Shown here piece by piece: positions 28,886-38,797 of a stretch of 64,000 bases of DNA. How positions within the stretch are numbered: the first letter of the stretch is position 1; each line of letters begins with the position of its first letter. The position numbers and the translations under genes were made by a program. The DNA comes from Anaerolineae bacterium (lineage in GTDB: Bacteria; Chloroflexota; Anaerolineae; Promineifilales; Promineifilaceae): positions 62,001 to 126,000 of the forward strand of contig JAHDWK010000019.1 of the NCBI GenBank assembly GCA_023382655.1, written 5' to 3'. Below the pieces are notes generated by a model that was not told where the DNA came from, made no database searches, and saw nothing but the letters and a program-made list of their open reading frames with translations.

Positions 28886-29893
28886 TCAGGCCTCAAGCAA
28901 CTCAAGCGACGGAACACCCACCTGCTCGCCTCTCATCTCCTCATTGGTATACAAATGACACTTGACGAGTACATCGTCAACAAGAATATCCGCTGGTACC
29001 TCTCGTTTGCAAACTTCCATGGCCAACGGGCACCTGCCGACAAACCGGCAACCTTGTTTTAAGTATTCATCCTGTTCTGTTTCATTAAGATTAACTTTCC
29101 CCACCCACCGCATGGTGGGGTCAGCCTGGGGAATAGAATCTCGCAATAACTGGGTATAGGGATGTCGGGGGTTCACCAATACCTGTTCCACCGTGCCCAT
29201 TTCCACAATGTTCCCCCGGAACATCACGGCAATTCGGTCGCTCACATAATAAGCCGTGGCCAGATCATGGGTAATGTACAACACGCTCATGCCAAACTCT
29301 TCTTTGAGCGTTTTGAACAGGTTTACAATGGACATACGCAGGGAGGCGTCTACCATCGAAACCGGCTCATCGGCAATCAACAGTATTGGTTCGGTCAGCA
29401 GCGCCCTGGCAATGGAAATCCGCTGCAACTGCCCACCGGAAAATTCGCTGGGATATTTACCGGCAAACTCGCTATAAGAGAGACCGACGGCGTGTAATTT
29501 TTGTTCGATGAGGGTTACGGCCGTAGCCTTATCCTTCGCCAGTTTATAATTCCAAATCGTCTCAAAAAAATATCGGTCTACCGTTCTGAGCGGGTTAAAT
29601 GTGCCAAACGGATCCTGAAAAATAGCCTGAACCCCTTCGGTAAACCAGACCTTTTCCTTCCGCGCCTTCTCCTTGCCCTGGTAACGAATGACCCCAGACG
29701 TTGGCTCTTCAAAACCCAGAATCATCTTGGCCGTCGTCGTCTTACCACAACCACTTTCCCCGGCCAACGTGAAAATCTCCGCCGGTTTGATGTCAAAAGA
29801 GACATTATCGGTGGCCGTAATCTTGACTCTTGAAGTGATACTCCCGAAGGAGAACACTTTTGTCAGGCGCTCAACCTCAAGAAGTTTGTCCAT
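28886..29893 (-). CDS. Oligopeptide/oligosaccharide ABC transporter ATPase (DppF/OppF type)
   Basis: A 335-residue ABC ATPase with Walker [10 protein letters not shown], signature FSGGQLQRISIARAL, Walker B LLIADEPVS and the switch His in THDL. The C-terminal Cys-rich segment GCRFVGRCPLAMEVC is typical of Opp/Dpp ATPases. The frame opens at 29923, but GGAG before the ATG at 29893 fixes the start, leaving a 17-bp overlap with the preceding ATPase gene. It powers the importer encoded by the next five genes upstream. Confidence 0.9.
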   Translation of the reverse strand: MDKLLEVERLTKVFSFGSITSRVKITATDNVSFDIKPAEIFTLAGESGCGKTTTAKMILGFEEPTSGVIRYQGKEKARKEKVWFTEGVQAIFQDPFGTFNPLRTVDRYFFETIWNYKLAKDKATAVTLIEQKLHAVGLSYSEFAGKYPSEFSGGQLQRISIARALLTEPILLIADEPVSMVDASLRMSIVNLFKTLKEEFGMSVLYITHDLATAYYVSDRIAVMFRGNIVEMGTVEQVLVNPRHPYTQLLRDSIPQADPTMRWVGKVNLNETEQDEYLKQGCRFVGRCPLAMEVCKREVPADILVDDVLVKCHLYTNEEMRGEQVGVPSLELLEA

Positions 29894-30884
29894 TTTTTTC
29901 GTTCTCCACCAACCAACAGGCAACTTTGTGGTTAGATTTTATGGCGATGTATTCAGGCATTTTTTCTTTACAAATATCCATCGCATGAGGGCATCGGGGA
30001 TGGAAAGGACAGCCAGGTGGCAGGTCTGCCAGAGAAGGTGGGTTGCCGGGCACACTATCACGCGGCGTCTTGTCCCCAAACTTCGGCAACGAGTTAACCA
30101 GGTATTGGGTATAAGGATGCAGCGGTTCAGCAAAAATCGTCTCGGTTGGTGCTTCCTCAACCATTTTACCGGCGTACATAATGCCAATCCGGTCAGCCAC
30201 ATTGGCGTGAACACCCATATCATGTGTCACCAGGATAATGGTGTTTTTTAGTTTTTCTTGAATCTCTTTGAGCAGTTGCACCACACCCCGCTGCACCACC
30301 ACGTCAAGAGCAGTGGTCGGCTCATCGGCAATGATGATGCGTGGCTCTAGTAGAGCGGCCAGGGCGATTGTCACCCGCTGCCGCATCCCGCCCGACAACT
30401 GGTGTGGGTAGGCATCCATGACCTGCGGCGGCAATCCCAAATCGGCAATATGGCTCTGGGCTAACCTAAACGCCTCTTGCTGTGACTTCCCCTCCACATG
30501 GCTGGTGATGAAATCCTGAAAGGTGTTTTTCAGCTTGCTCACCGGATTGAGAACACTCATAGAGCCTTGGGGCACATAAGACACATAAACCCAACGCAGT
30601 TTTCTTTTTTCGTCCGCGCTGAGAGAAGAGACATCAATTGTTTTGCCGTCTACGTGATAAGAAACTTTGCCATCAAGCTGCCGCAGCGGAGGTTCAATGA
30701 CGGCCGCCAATGCCTTGAGTAACGTTGATTTGCCGCAACCACTTTCACCGGCAATGCCATAGATTTCATTTTCCATGATCTCGATTTCAACATCATTGAC
30801 CGCTTTAACGACTTTTTGGGTACCATGCACTTCGAGGACATAAAAGGCTTTCAGTTTTTCTGTGCTGAGAATGGGCTTGTTCAT
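29877..30884 (-). CDS. Oligopeptide/oligosaccharide ABC transporter ATPase (DppD/OppD type)
   Basis: A 335-residue ABC ATPase: Walker [10 protein letters not shown], signature [15 protein letters not shown], Walker [12 protein letters not shown] and the Cys-rich [14 protein letters not shown] tail. The frame is open to 31028, but family alignment starts at [15 protein letters not shown] (30884), 13 bp after the permease stop. The Shine-Dalgarno is weak. It pairs with the DppF-type ATPase. Confidence 0.9.
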   Translation of the reverse strand: MNKPILSTEKLKAFYVLEVHGTQKVVKAVNDVEIEIMENEIYGIAGESGCGKSTLLKALAAVIEPPLRQLDGKVSYHVDGKTIDVSSLSADEKRKLRWVYVSYVPQGSMSVLNPVSKLKNTFQDFITSHVEGKSQQEAFRLAQSHIADLGLPPQVMDAYPHQLSGGMRQRVTIALAALLEPRIIIADEPTTALDVVVQRGVVQLLKEIQEKLKNTIILVTHDMGVHANVADRIGIMYAGKMVEEAPTETIFAEPLHPYTQYLVNSLPKFGDKTPRDSVPGNPPSLADLPPGCPFHPRCPHAMDICKEKMPEYIAIKSNHKVACWLVENEKNGQTS

Positions 30885-30897
30885 CGGTTTTTTATGA

Positions 30898-31758
30898 TTA
30901 GGCGCCGACACGTTGGATGCGGGAACGTGGGTCCAGATATTCGCTGATGCTGACAGAGAGCCAGTACAGGGCGATAAAGAGGAGAATAGAGAGAACCACA
31001 GGGGTGAGCAACCACCACCAATAACCAAGCATAACCGCCTGATAACTGAGCGCCCAGAAGATCATGGTGCCCAATGTGGGAATGTCCAGATTGACCAAGC
31101 CGAGAATGGCAAGCGTGATTTCCAGCGAAATGGCCCAGGCCATGACGTTGATCAAGGTAGCAAACACCAGAGGGGTGATAAAGGGCATATACTCTTTCAT
31201 TACCAGACGCATGGTACCGGAACCAGAGAGCACGGCCGTTTGCGTAAAACCGCGCTCACGCAAACTCAAAATCTCTGACCGGATAACGCGCGCGTCCCAG
31301 GCCCAACCCAGGCAGGCCAACATCAGCCCCAATGTAAATAAATTCATGGAATCCCGCACCAGCATCGCCAGCAGGACAATGATTAAAAAGAGCGGAATGA
31401 CAAGAAAACTATCCCCAATAAACATGAAAACCCTATCTGTCGTCCCCCCTTTGTATCCGGCGAGCAAGGCTACAGGTACGGCAATCATGCGGGAAATTAA
31501 ACCGGCGACCAAAGCGATAGTCAGAGAATTACGCACCGCAAACGTCGCTGTCCAGAAGATATCTATACCTCTGGAATCAGTACCCAGCAGGTTCGTTGAC
31601 GATGGCGACAAGTCCCTGGGAAAGGTCCCCCACATAGTCGGGTCGTGGGGCGCGAAGAAAGAAAGGCCGGCAAAAAACCCGAGGATAACCACGATGGTAA
31701 AACTCCAGCGGAACCGGAAATCTCTGAAAAGGTCTCTGAACACATTCATTTGGCCCAT
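30898..31758 (-). CDS. ABC transporter permease (DppC/OppC type)
   Basis: A 286-residue permease with a cytoplasmic N-terminal helix, then FFAGLSFFAPHDPTMWG and about five further helices. The ATPase-contact loop VLSGSGTMRLVMKEYMPFITPL is present, and LGTDSRGIDIFW is typical of OppC. An alternative start lies at 31749. It is the partner of the DppB-type permease. Confidence 0.88.
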   Translation of the reverse strand: MGQMNVFRDLFRDFRFRWSFTIVVILGFFAGLSFFAPHDPTMWGTFPRDLSPSSTNLLGTDSRGIDIFWTATFAVRNSLTIALVAGLISRMIAVPVALLAGYKGGTTDRVFMFIGDSFLVIPLFLIIVLLAMLVRDSMNLFTLGLMLACLGWAWDARVIRSEILSLRERGFTQTAVLSGSGTMRLVMKEYMPFITPLVFATLINVMAWAISLEITLAILGLVNLDIPTLGTMIFWALSYQAVMLGYWWWLLTPVVLSILLFIALYWLSVSISEYLDPRSRIQRVGA

Positions 31759-31766
31759 TCCATTTG

Positions 31767-31813
31767 GTGGCAGGTAGCAGGTACTTGCTACCTGTCACTT
31801 GCCACCTGTCACT
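31767..31813. repeat. Word-hairpin (GGCAGGTAGCAGGT type)
   Basis: GGTGGCAGGTAGCAGGTA words are followed by TACCTGTCAC and TTGCCACCTGTCAC words in the gap between the two permease genes. Pairing is imperfect but clearly inverted. Confidence 0.5.
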
Positions 31814-31829
31814 TATTACCACATGGCCA

Positions 31830-32837
31830 TTAGCTATATCGAATCCGGGGATCAAACAAGGGATACGTCAGGTCTATTATCAGGATGGCGGTGGTAATAC
31901 CCACAATCGAAAAAACGGTAATACCCATGATCAGGTTGTAATCTCCGGTAAGGATGGCATTATAAAGGAGAGTGCCAATTCCTGGATAAGAGAAAACAAT
32001 TTCAACGATGAGCGCGCCGCTGAAAATCTGCCCCACCAATAGCGCCAGTGCGGTGATCTGCGGCAACATACCATTGCGAATAACATACCGCGAGACAATT
32101 TTGCTTTCGTGAACGCCCCCCATCTTGGCATATTGCACATAATCGGCCGAATTGACATTTTGCACGACCAATTTCATCGTTTGGAACCAGGCCGTCGTGC
32201 CCAGCAAAATGAGGGACAAAGCGGGCAGGAAGGCATGTCTCAACACATCATAGATATATGCCGAACTGAAAGACGGCTGTCGTCCAATGTCCGTGCCCCC
32301 GGCAATAGGGAACCATCTCAGAACGTAGCCAAATAACAGCAGCAAAGCGAATGCAAAAATGTAATACGGCATAGGCCGGATGATCATCGCGCCGGCATCC
32401 AGCGCCCGCGACCAGCGCGTACGGTTGAAATATCCGGCCAATCCCCCCAGAAGTATGCCCAAAGTCCAGGCAATAGCCGTTGTTGTTACCAACAAACCTA
32501 ACGTCCAGGGCATTGCCGTTCTGATCATCTGGTTTACCGGCGTAGGAAATTGAAAAAACGAGACGCCAAAGTCCCCTTGAAACAGTCTTATCCAAAACGC
32601 CTTGTATTGATCCAGGGTTGAGCCTTCCAACCCATATAATTCGGTGAGGTCTTCAATCATCTCATCAATCGTCCCGGGGTCTAGCGTGGAGCCACGCGCC
32701 TCCAATTGTGAGATCGTGCGGCCAACCGGGTCTGTGGGTAATGCACGGGGAATGAGGAACACGGCCGTGATCCCCACAAAGATCACCAGGAAATACTGAA
32801 TCAGTCTGGGTATGAGGTATCTTTTGATAAAGATCAT
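31830..32837 (-). CDS. ABC transporter permease (DppB/OppB type)
   Basis: A 335-residue permease: the N-terminal YLIPRLIQYFLVIFVGITAVFLIPRAL helix, a periplasmic loop (residues about 35-95) and GDFGVSFFQFPTPV, then five helices. The contact loop YAKMGGVHESKIVSRYVIRNGMLPQ is typical. AGGA precedes the ATG. It is separated from the binding-protein gene by a word-hairpin that may set expression ratios. Confidence 0.9.
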   Translation of the reverse strand: MIFIKRYLIPRLIQYFLVIFVGITAVFLIPRALPTDPVGRTISQLEARGSTLDPGTIDEMIEDLTELYGLEGSTLDQYKAFWIRLFQGDFGVSFFQFPTPVNQMIRTAMPWTLGLLVTTTAIAWTLGILLGGLAGYFNRTRWSRALDAGAMIIRPMPYYIFAFALLLLFGYVLRWFPIAGGTDIGRQPSFSSAYIYDVLRHAFLPALSLILLGTTAWFQTMKLVVQNVNSADYVQYAKMGGVHESKIVSRYVIRNGMLPQITALALLVGQIFSGALIVEIVFSYPGIGTLLYNAILTGDYNLIMGITVFSIVGITTAILIIDLTYPLFDPRIRYS

Positions 32838-32876
32838 GGCAATGTCCTCCTCGGCCCTCTGCCTGTGCCCATTGCA

Positions 32877-32921
32877 AGAGTAGGAGAGTTGGAAAGATTA
32901 AATCTCCCAATCTCCTACTCT
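32877..32921. terminator. Word-hairpin after the binding-protein gene
   Basis: An arm at 32877-32899 (AGAGTAGGAGAGTTGG and more) pairs with 32901-32921 with few mismatches, between the binding-protein stop and the first permease. Such hairpins often protect binding-protein mRNA, but this is inference. Confidence 0.55.
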
Positions 32922-32937
32922 CTTAATCTCTAACAAT

Positions 32938-34995
32938 CTACCGGCCTGTTGGTTCCAGGAACGGCGTCATGTACTTAAACGGCCCCCAGTGTGTATATGG
33001 CTGGGTGTAGGGGTTTTCCGCGCCAGGCCAATTGGTCCAGTACGTCTCATCCCAGGCAATGAAGCCAATGTAGCCGAAGGTAGGAATACCCGGCATATTG
33101 ATGACGGCTTCCTTAAGCCCTTCAATGCCCACCGCAATCACTGCTTCCGCGTCAGCGGGGTCTGTTTCCCGCAATTGGGCAATAATAACATCCATCTCCG
33201 AGCTGCTCCAGCGGGATTGGTGCCCTTGATTTCGCTCGCCAAGCGGCAACACATAGGCTGAATTCCAACGGTCCAGGGTGCGGTACAGGTCAGGGCCAGC
33301 GCCCCAGGGTTCCCAACCAGGCCAGGCACCGTTAACGTCGAAGTCGCCTACGGCAACCAGATCAGCATTTGCTTCTGTAGCAAAATGGGAGGCATCAATA
33401 CCAAATTCCCGCCATTGCTGCACGGCCGCAATACAGTTCCGGGCTTGCAGATCGGTCGCCACTTGTGGACCGCTCATACATTCTAGCTCCCAGGGCGTAC
33501 CATCCGGCAGCAGCCACATACCATCATCATCTCTGGAGAAACCGTTTTTGATCAGCAGTTGGTCGGCTACTTCAGGCGCGTAATTGTACCATCCCAGACC
33601 AAAAGCCTTATCCTGAGCAGCCGGATCTTCGGGTACAACATAGCCCCGACCTTGGGCATATTCCACAATTCGCTGTGGCGCATCCGGGTCGTACGGTTTG
33701 AATGTCTCACCATTGCCCAAATCGAGTTCAAAGTCAGCTAACCATTCCTCCATCGGGGCGATGTAATCTGTGGGGTAAGAACCAAGAGAGGGTATGTGTA
33801 CTGGGCTTAAGGTGCCGGCACCGTCAACGGCCGTGCCCATATATTCACCAATGTCAATAGCCAACAGCAATGCCCAACGCACATCGGGATTATCGTACGG
33901 AGGTCTGACTACATTGAAGGTTAAACCCGTTTGTGCCGGATCATTATTGACAACCCAGGGATATCCTTGCTGATAAGCACGAGACGAATCAGACTGGGCT
34001 AGGACAGCCTTCAGCCCTTCCGATGAAAGGTTGACCACATCGGCCTCATGCGTTAATTGAGCCAGAATTTTAGCACCCTCATTAGCAAAGTATTGCAAAA
34101 CAATGTATTGCGGTTTGGGTTCGCCATAGAGGATGCCGGTGGGGCTATTCTGCCAATCTTCCCGTTTCTCCCAAATCGTCCAGAACCCATTTTCATCATA
34201 GCTGTGCAGCTTGTATGGGCCAGTGCCTACGAAGGGATTAAATTCAAAAGCCACAATATCCTCTACGTTTTCAAAAATGTGCTTGGGCATGATCCAGGTG
34301 CTGCCCCAACGGTCGAGGAAGGTGGTGTGGAAACGGGAGTTTGACTGAGTGAGTTCAAACACAACGGTGTAATCATCGGGAGCGGATACGCCAGCAAGGT
34401 TATCGGCGAAGAAAGTATGCCCGTTTAGGCCTTCCGTCGCGGCGAGCGTTTCTGCTGTAAAGACGACATCGGCCGCCGTAAAGGGCGTTCCATCATCCCA
34501 GGTAACACCTTCACGCAGGGGAATTGTCACCTGAGTAAAGTCTTCGTTGTAAATCGGGTCACCTGCGGCCAACCCATTGATGATTTCGCCAGTAGCAAAG
34601 TCCACCGACCATAGCGGCTCGTTGGCCAGGTTTTGCATACCACGATCCCGGTTCTTCCAACCAACCCATTCATTAAAGTTACCAGGGGAACCTGCACGAC
34701 CGGTGAGCATATCCACAATAAGCGTCTGGTTTCTGGGCAGAACACCCAGTACGTCGGGAGCCGGTTCGCTTTCAACTTCGGAAGCTGCGGCCGTTACTTC
34801 CACAACAACCTCTTCAATAATCGTCTCAGTTACCACACGAGTGACTTCTACGGTCTCACCTTCTTCCATCACTGTTTCCGTAACAACACGAGTCACTTCA
34901 ACAGGTTGTTCAACAACACGGGTCACTTCAATTGGTTCACCACTACAAGCGACAAACAAAACAAGAATAAATAACAGGGCGACAATCTTTTTCAT
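32938..34995 (-). CDS. Family-5 ABC solute-binding lipoprotein
   Basis: A 685-residue SBP_bac_5 protein. The lipobox is LVLFVAC (Cys17), followed by a repetitive linker with three EVTRVV copies plus one EVTAAA copy (residues about 20-75). The binding fold includes REGVTWDDGTPFTAADVVFT. The frame opens at 35010; GGAGAG before the ATG at 34995 sets the start. Family-5 proteins bind peptides or oligosaccharides. The surrounding xylanolytic genes and the LacI-type operator at 35089 favour xylo-oligosaccharides. Confidence 0.9.
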   Translation of the reverse strand: MKKIVALLFILVLFVACSGEPIEVTRVVEQPVEVTRVVTETVMEEGETVEVTRVVTETIIEEVVVEVTAAASEVESEPAPDVLGVLPRNQTLIVDMLTGRAGSPGNFNEWVGWKNRDRGMQNLANEPLWSVDFATGEIINGLAAGDPIYNEDFTQVTIPLREGVTWDDGTPFTAADVVFTAETLAATEGLNGHTFFADNLAGVSAPDDYTVVFELTQSNSRFHTTFLDRWGSTWIMPKHIFENVEDIVAFEFNPFVGTGPYKLHSYDENGFWTIWEKREDWQNSPTGILYGEPKPQYIVLQYFANEGAKILAQLTHEADVVNLSSEGLKAVLAQSDSSRAYQQGYPWVVNNDPAQTGLTFNVVRPPYDNPDVRWALLLAIDIGEYMGTAVDGAGTLSPVHIPSLGSYPTDYIAPMEEWLADFELDLGNGETFKPYDPDAPQRIVEYAQGRGYVVPEDPAAQDKAFGLGWYNYAPEVADQLLIKNGFSRDDDGMWLLPDGTPWELECMSGPQVATDLQARNCIAAVQQWREFGIDASHFATEANADLVAVGDFDVNGAWPGWEPWGAGPDLYRTLDRWNSAYVLPLGERNQGHQSRWSSSEMDVIIAQLRETDPADAEAVIAVGIEGLKEAVINMPGIPTFGYIGFIAWDETYWTNWPGAENPYTQPYTHWGPFKYMTPFLEPTGR

Positions 34996-35088
34996 TTTTC
35001 TCTCCATCATTATATGCTAGGCTGATAAGGCGTGGGCGAATAATCAGGTTTATATATCAATCCAATAACACCTCCTCTTGTGACTGCC

Positions 35089-35106
35089 TTTGCAAGCGTT
35101 TGCAAA
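35089..35106. promoter_or_regulatory. LacI-family operator
   Basis: TTTGCAAGCGTTTGCAAA is an 18-bp palindrome broken only at the fixed central CpG, as in LacI/GalR operators. It lies 94 bp upstream of the family-5 binding-protein start and is identical to the two sites before the lacI-type gene. Confidence 0.8.
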
Positions 35107-35280
35107 AAGTGTCAAAAAAAATGCTGGTAGCATTTCACACCTATGGCAAACCCATGATTGGACAAACACGGCCGTAGGCGAGATTGGTTTACTCAAAAAG
35201 TAACCAGTCCCTAAAAGCCGTAGAATTTGATGAAATTTCCCACGAATATCAGGTTGGGATCATACAGAACCTACATCAGC

Positions 35281-35457
35281 TCATACCGCTTTATTGCCCG
35301 CCACATAATGTTTGGCGCTGATCAGGTTCATCCAACCATCGCAGATGTCTGATTTAATATCTGTTTTATTTTCGACAATATAGGACACGCTGGAATTAGA
35401 AACTCCGGCTTCATTCGCCACACCAATGATGGTTATTTTGTCTGAGTTTTTTCGCAC
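35281..35457 (-). CDS. Orphan LacI-type helix-turn-helix peptide (58 residues)
   Basis: A short frame with a GTG start at 35457 and stop TGA at 35281-35283. It encodes RKNSDKITIIGVANEAGV, then SNSSVSYIVENKTDIKSD and an unrelated tail ending AGNKAV. The first part is a LacI-family HTH, close to ITIIDVAKEAGVSYSTVSRV of the regulator at 40479, but the hinge helix and sugar-binding domain are absent. Two operator-like palindromes lie 25-92 bp upstream. It is probably a truncated regulator gene; a functional mini-repressor is possible but lacks the dimerisation domain. Confidence 0.6.
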   Translation of the reverse strand: MRKNSDKITIIGVANEAGVSNSSVSYIVENKTDIKSDICDGWMNLISAKHYVAGNKAV

Positions 35458-35481
35458 GGTATTTCAGTTCCAGGGAATTTG

Positions 35482-35495
35482 TGCAAGCGTTTGCA
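35482..35495. promoter_or_regulatory. LacI-family operator, shorter match
   Basis: TGCAAGCGTTTGCA, the inner 14 bp of the window's operator consensus, lies 25 bp upstream of the orphan HTH gene's GTG. Confidence 0.65.
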
Positions 35496-35533
35496 GAGAA
35501 CTTTACCAAAAACACCTGAGGTTGTCAATGACT

Positions 35534-35549
35534 TTTGCAAACGTGTGCA
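35534..35549. promoter_or_regulatory. LacI-family operator, degenerate
   Basis: TTTGCAAACGTGTGCA matches the operator consensus with one half degraded. It is 39 bp from the previous site, and the pair may serve the orphan HTH gene or the binding-protein gene downstream. Confidence 0.55.
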
Positions 35550-35639
35550 GCATTTACGCAGATAAGGGCTTGACAGATGAGGCTGAGCAGAGTCTCTGCT
35601 TTACAAATATTTAGTCTTGCCTCCACAAGCGGATTCAGC

Positions 35640-36959
35640 TTATGGATTGGCGTCGGGCGTGTGAATGGTAAACTTACCACTCGTTTGTAACAGCGCCAAC
35701 ATGTATAACAGGCCATCATAATACCGCCAACGCCCAGACGGAATCTCCAGGTCCCAGAGCGCCTGCACAAATTCGGCGCGCTGCGGATGGTCGGCGGCCA
35801 ATGCCACCACCGCGTTCATGGCGATCAGGCCAGGCGAACGATCAGGGGAAAGCGGTTCGCCTTCTAAACTGTATTGATTGACGTAGCTATCAATCCCCTG
35901 CTCCCAAAAAAAGTTGAGCCAGCGGTTGCTTTGTTCTACCGCCCACTCATCTTCGCCAAACCAGATGTGGTCTACGGCGATGTTCATGCCCGTGCGCCAG
36001 GCATCAAAACGAAATTCGTCGTGTGACGGGCCACCGCCAAAATGCAGGGGTGTGCCATCAAAAGCTGAGTAATCAGGGAAGAGGCCTGTTTCAGGATGCA
36101 CGGCCGTTTGCCAAAATGCCCGACTTTTCACAGCTGCATCCGCCCACGCTTCATTGTCCTTCTCCGCCCATTCTGCCCACAGTTGGTAATAATGCGGCAC
36201 ATGGTACGATGGGTCGGTAAACTGGCTCACTCGTCCCCGCGAAGGCACAAACACGATCAGGTTTGTCTCCTCATCAAACGTGTTAGTGGCCACGGCGCTG
36301 TTGCCTTTGGTGTGGCGCATGGTGTGTAAAATCTCGTTGGCCTGCTGGCTGTAGTTAAAAATACCCTCACCGTCCCCCCAGCGGTGCGCGGCAAAAAACA
36401 AAGCCATGGCCATCCACACTTCGCCATCACTGGCCGGGTTGGCGTCAATCTGGCTGCCATCGTCCCGGTTATGCCAGGAAAAATAACCCTTATACGGCTC
36501 CTCCTCGTGGTACATATACGTCTTGGTCCACTGCCAGATACGGTCAAACTCCTCTTGTTTGTCTAACTGCACAGCGATCATCATGCCATACGACATGCCC
36601 TCAGAACGTATATCGTCGTTGCCAATATCCTTCACATAGGCCATATCGTCGCCCACGGGATAATAAACCGCCGCTGTTTTCGGATCGCCGTAAAAAAGCT
36701 GCTGCCAGGCTGCTTCAATTTTAGCATCCACTTCGGCTTCGGATTTACCCAACAACTCGGTAAACAGATTCGGCGATTCACCGCCGGCATACACGGGGGT
36801 AAGAGGAGAAGCGGTGGGCATAACGGCCGTAGTCATCGTCTCAGATCCTCCCATCCCTGCCTGGGCACAACCCACCAGAAAAATAGCCGACATGATAACT
36901 CCCAATATCCGCCAACCTCGGTCAGCGCCAAAAAACTGACAACCCATATCATCCTCCAT
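35640..36959 (-). CDS. GH8 lipoprotein, probable reducing-end xylose-releasing exo-oligoxylanase
   Basis: A 439-residue GH8 (alpha/alpha)6-barrel enzyme anchored as a lipoprotein (lipobox AIFLVGC, Cys31). The general acid is Glu120 in IRSEGMSYGMM. GYFSWHNRDDG, ASDGEVWMAMALFFAAHRWG and RFDAWRTGMNIAVD carry the remaining active-site text. The sequence is closer to Rex-type exo-oligoxylanases than to cellulases or chitosanases. It would cut xylo-oligosaccharides outside the cell for the adjacent importers. An alternative start at 36947 also has a GGAGG. Confidence 0.85.
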   Translation of the reverse strand: MEDDMGCQFFGADRGWRILGVIMSAIFLVGCAQAGMGGSETMTTAVMPTASPLTPVYAGGESPNLFTELLGKSEAEVDAKIEAAWQQLFYGDPKTAAVYYPVGDDMAYVKDIGNDDIRSEGMSYGMMIAVQLDKQEEFDRIWQWTKTYMYHEEEPYKGYFSWHNRDDGSQIDANPASDGEVWMAMALFFAAHRWGDGEGIFNYSQQANEILHTMRHTKGNSAVATNTFDEETNLIVFVPSRGRVSQFTDPSYHVPHYYQLWAEWAEKDNEAWADAAVKSRAFWQTAVHPETGLFPDYSAFDGTPLHFGGGPSHDEFRFDAWRTGMNIAVDHIWFGEDEWAVEQSNRWLNFFWEQGIDSYVNQYSLEGEPLSPDRSPGLIAMNAVVALAADHPQRAEFVQALWDLEIPSGRWRYYDGLLYMLALLQTSGKFTIHTPDANP

Positions 36960-37000
36960 CTTCTCACCTCGTCACCGTGTCATCCTGTCAGGTCAGGCAA

Positions 37001-37846
37001 CTACCCTTTTAGCTCACCGCCCGTCAAACCAGTCACTATGTATCTTTCCGCCAACAAATAAAAAATAACGGCCGGAATAATAAGTAACGTCACATAAGCC
37101 ATCACCTTCGCCCACTCCGTACCATATTGACCCTGAAATTGCATGATGCCCAACGTCAACGGCCACTTACTTGAATCCCCTAACACCACCAATGACAGGA
37201 AATACTCATTCCAGGCAGTAACCACCGTCAATGTGGCAATGGCCGCCAACGCCGGCCGGGCCAATGGAAACAAAACGTGCCTAAAAAAACCAAACGTCGT
37301 GCAGCCATCAATGTAAGAAGCATCCTCCAGCTCATCCGGTATCGCCCGGAAAAAGCCGATCAAAATAACCGTACTCCCCGGCAAAGCAAAAGTCACCAAC
37401 GGCAAAATGACACCCCAATAACTGTTAATCAACCCCAGGTTTCGAATCTGTAAAAATACTGGCAAAATCGCCACCACCAGAGGAAAAAGTAACCCAATAG
37501 AAAGGATATTAAAAAATATAGAGCGGCCTTTGAAATTCACCCGGGCAAAAATTGCGGCCAGCGGACAGGCAATTAGCACAACCAAAAATGTAGTAGTTAA
37601 CGTAATTCGCATGCTATTGCTGGCCGCCCGCCAAAAATCTCCCTCCATCACAATATCTGTGTAGTTTTCCCACTGAATACCCGTTATTGGTAATCCCACA
37701 GGATTAGACATGAACTGACCGGTGGTGCGAATGCTACCCAAAATAACCACCACAATTGGACTGAACATGATCACAGCTACCGTGATCACAAACAAATACA
37801 TCAGAACGCGGCTAAATGTAAGTTTAGGTGTACTCGTCATATCCAT
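37001..37846 (-). CDS. CUT1 ABC transporter permease (MalG type)
   Basis: A 281-residue permease with six helices and the EAA loop DELEDASYIDGCTTFGFFRHVLFPLARPAL. It ends the importer operon that starts at 40314, and its stop is 41 bp before the GH8 start. No ATPase is encoded, so a shared one is expected. Confidence 0.9.
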   Translation of the reverse strand: MDMTSTPKLTFSRVLMYLFVITVAVIMFSPIVVVILGSIRTTGQFMSNPVGLPITGIQWENYTDIVMEGDFWRAASNSMRITLTTTFLVVLIACPLAAIFARVNFKGRSIFFNILSIGLLFPLVVAILPVFLQIRNLGLINSYWGVILPLVTFALPGSTVILIGFFRAIPDELEDASYIDGCTTFGFFRHVLFPLARPALAAIATLTVVTAWNEYFLSLVVLGDSSKWPLTLGIMQFQGQYGTEWAKVMAYVTLLIIPAVIFYLLAERYIVTGLTGGELKG

Positions 37847-37849
37847 CCC

Positions 37850-38797
37850 CTAATCCGTCATGGTGCGACGCAAAACCACGCGCTGGTACCCAATAGAAAA
37901 CAGCAACGTCATCGTAAACAAAATAACAGCCAGTGCGCTGCCATACCCCAACTGCATCCGCTGGATGCCAAACTTATACAAGTACGTTACGATCAACTCG
38001 CTGCGATAAGCTGGCCCTCCCTCAGTTAATATCCACACCACAATAAATTGCTGGAATGAACCTAGAATAGATAAAAACACTGTTAAGGTAATGGTATCAC
38101 GCATCATCGGAATGGTGACATACCGCAAAACCTGCAATTCATTGGCACCAGCAACCCGCGCTGAATCTTCCACTTCTTTGGAGATATTTTGCAGACCGGC
38201 CATGTAAAGCAGCATGTGAAATCCAAAAAACTTCCAGGTGAGCACCACAAATATAGCTATCAATACTGTATTCAAGCCGGTTAACCAGGCTGTACCGGCA
38301 TATTCGGGGTTAAAAAACACCAGAAACTCATTTAGCAGCCCGCCCCTGGGATTGTATACATATAACCAGATATAGGCGGCCACAATTTCCGAAAAAACAT
38401 AAGGCAGAAAAAACAGCGTGCGGAAAAAACGTTGAAAACGTAACTGCCCCCGCACCAAAATGAGCGCCAATACCATTGCCAATGGTAACTGAATGAGCAA
38501 TGATAGCCCCATGATAATAAAGGAATGTCTGATCGCCCCCTGAAATACCTCTTGTGTAACGGCGCGCTGATAATTTTCCAGACCAATAAAATCATCTAGC
38601 GGGCCTAACCCGTTCCAATCATACAGACTGTAGTACGATGCCTGCCCAATAGGAATGATTAAGAATGTTGTTAGCAATACAAACCCTGGCAACAAGCAGG
38701 CAATAATCAACACCACTTTGTTCCACTGTGCGCGTCTTTTGTCTGTGGTGTTTCTGGCCGTGGATGGTGACTGAACCATCACCCTGCTTTCATCCAT
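37850..38797 (-). CDS. CUT1 ABC transporter permease (MalF type)
   Basis: A 315-residue permease. VVLIIACLLPGFVLLTTFLIIPIGQASYYSL opens the first helix, and the EAA loop is EVEDSARVAGANELQVLRYVTIPMMRD. Its stop is 3 bp before the start of the second permease, so the two are translated together. It has the same role as the MalF-type subunit at 12035 but is not a close copy. Confidence 0.9.
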   Translation of the reverse strand: MDESRVMVQSPSTARNTTDKRRAQWNKVVLIIACLLPGFVLLTTFLIIPIGQASYYSLYDWNGLGPLDDFIGLENYQRAVTQEVFQGAIRHSFIIMGLSLLIQLPLAMVLALILVRGQLRFQRFFRTLFFLPYVFSEIVAAYIWLYVYNPRGGLLNEFLVFFNPEYAGTAWLTGLNTVLIAIFVVLTWKFFGFHMLLYMAGLQNISKEVEDSARVAGANELQVLRYVTIPMMRDTITLTVFLSILGSFQQFIVVWILTEGGPAYRSELIVTYLYKFGIQRMQLGYGSALAVILFTMTLLFSIGYQRVVLRRTMTD

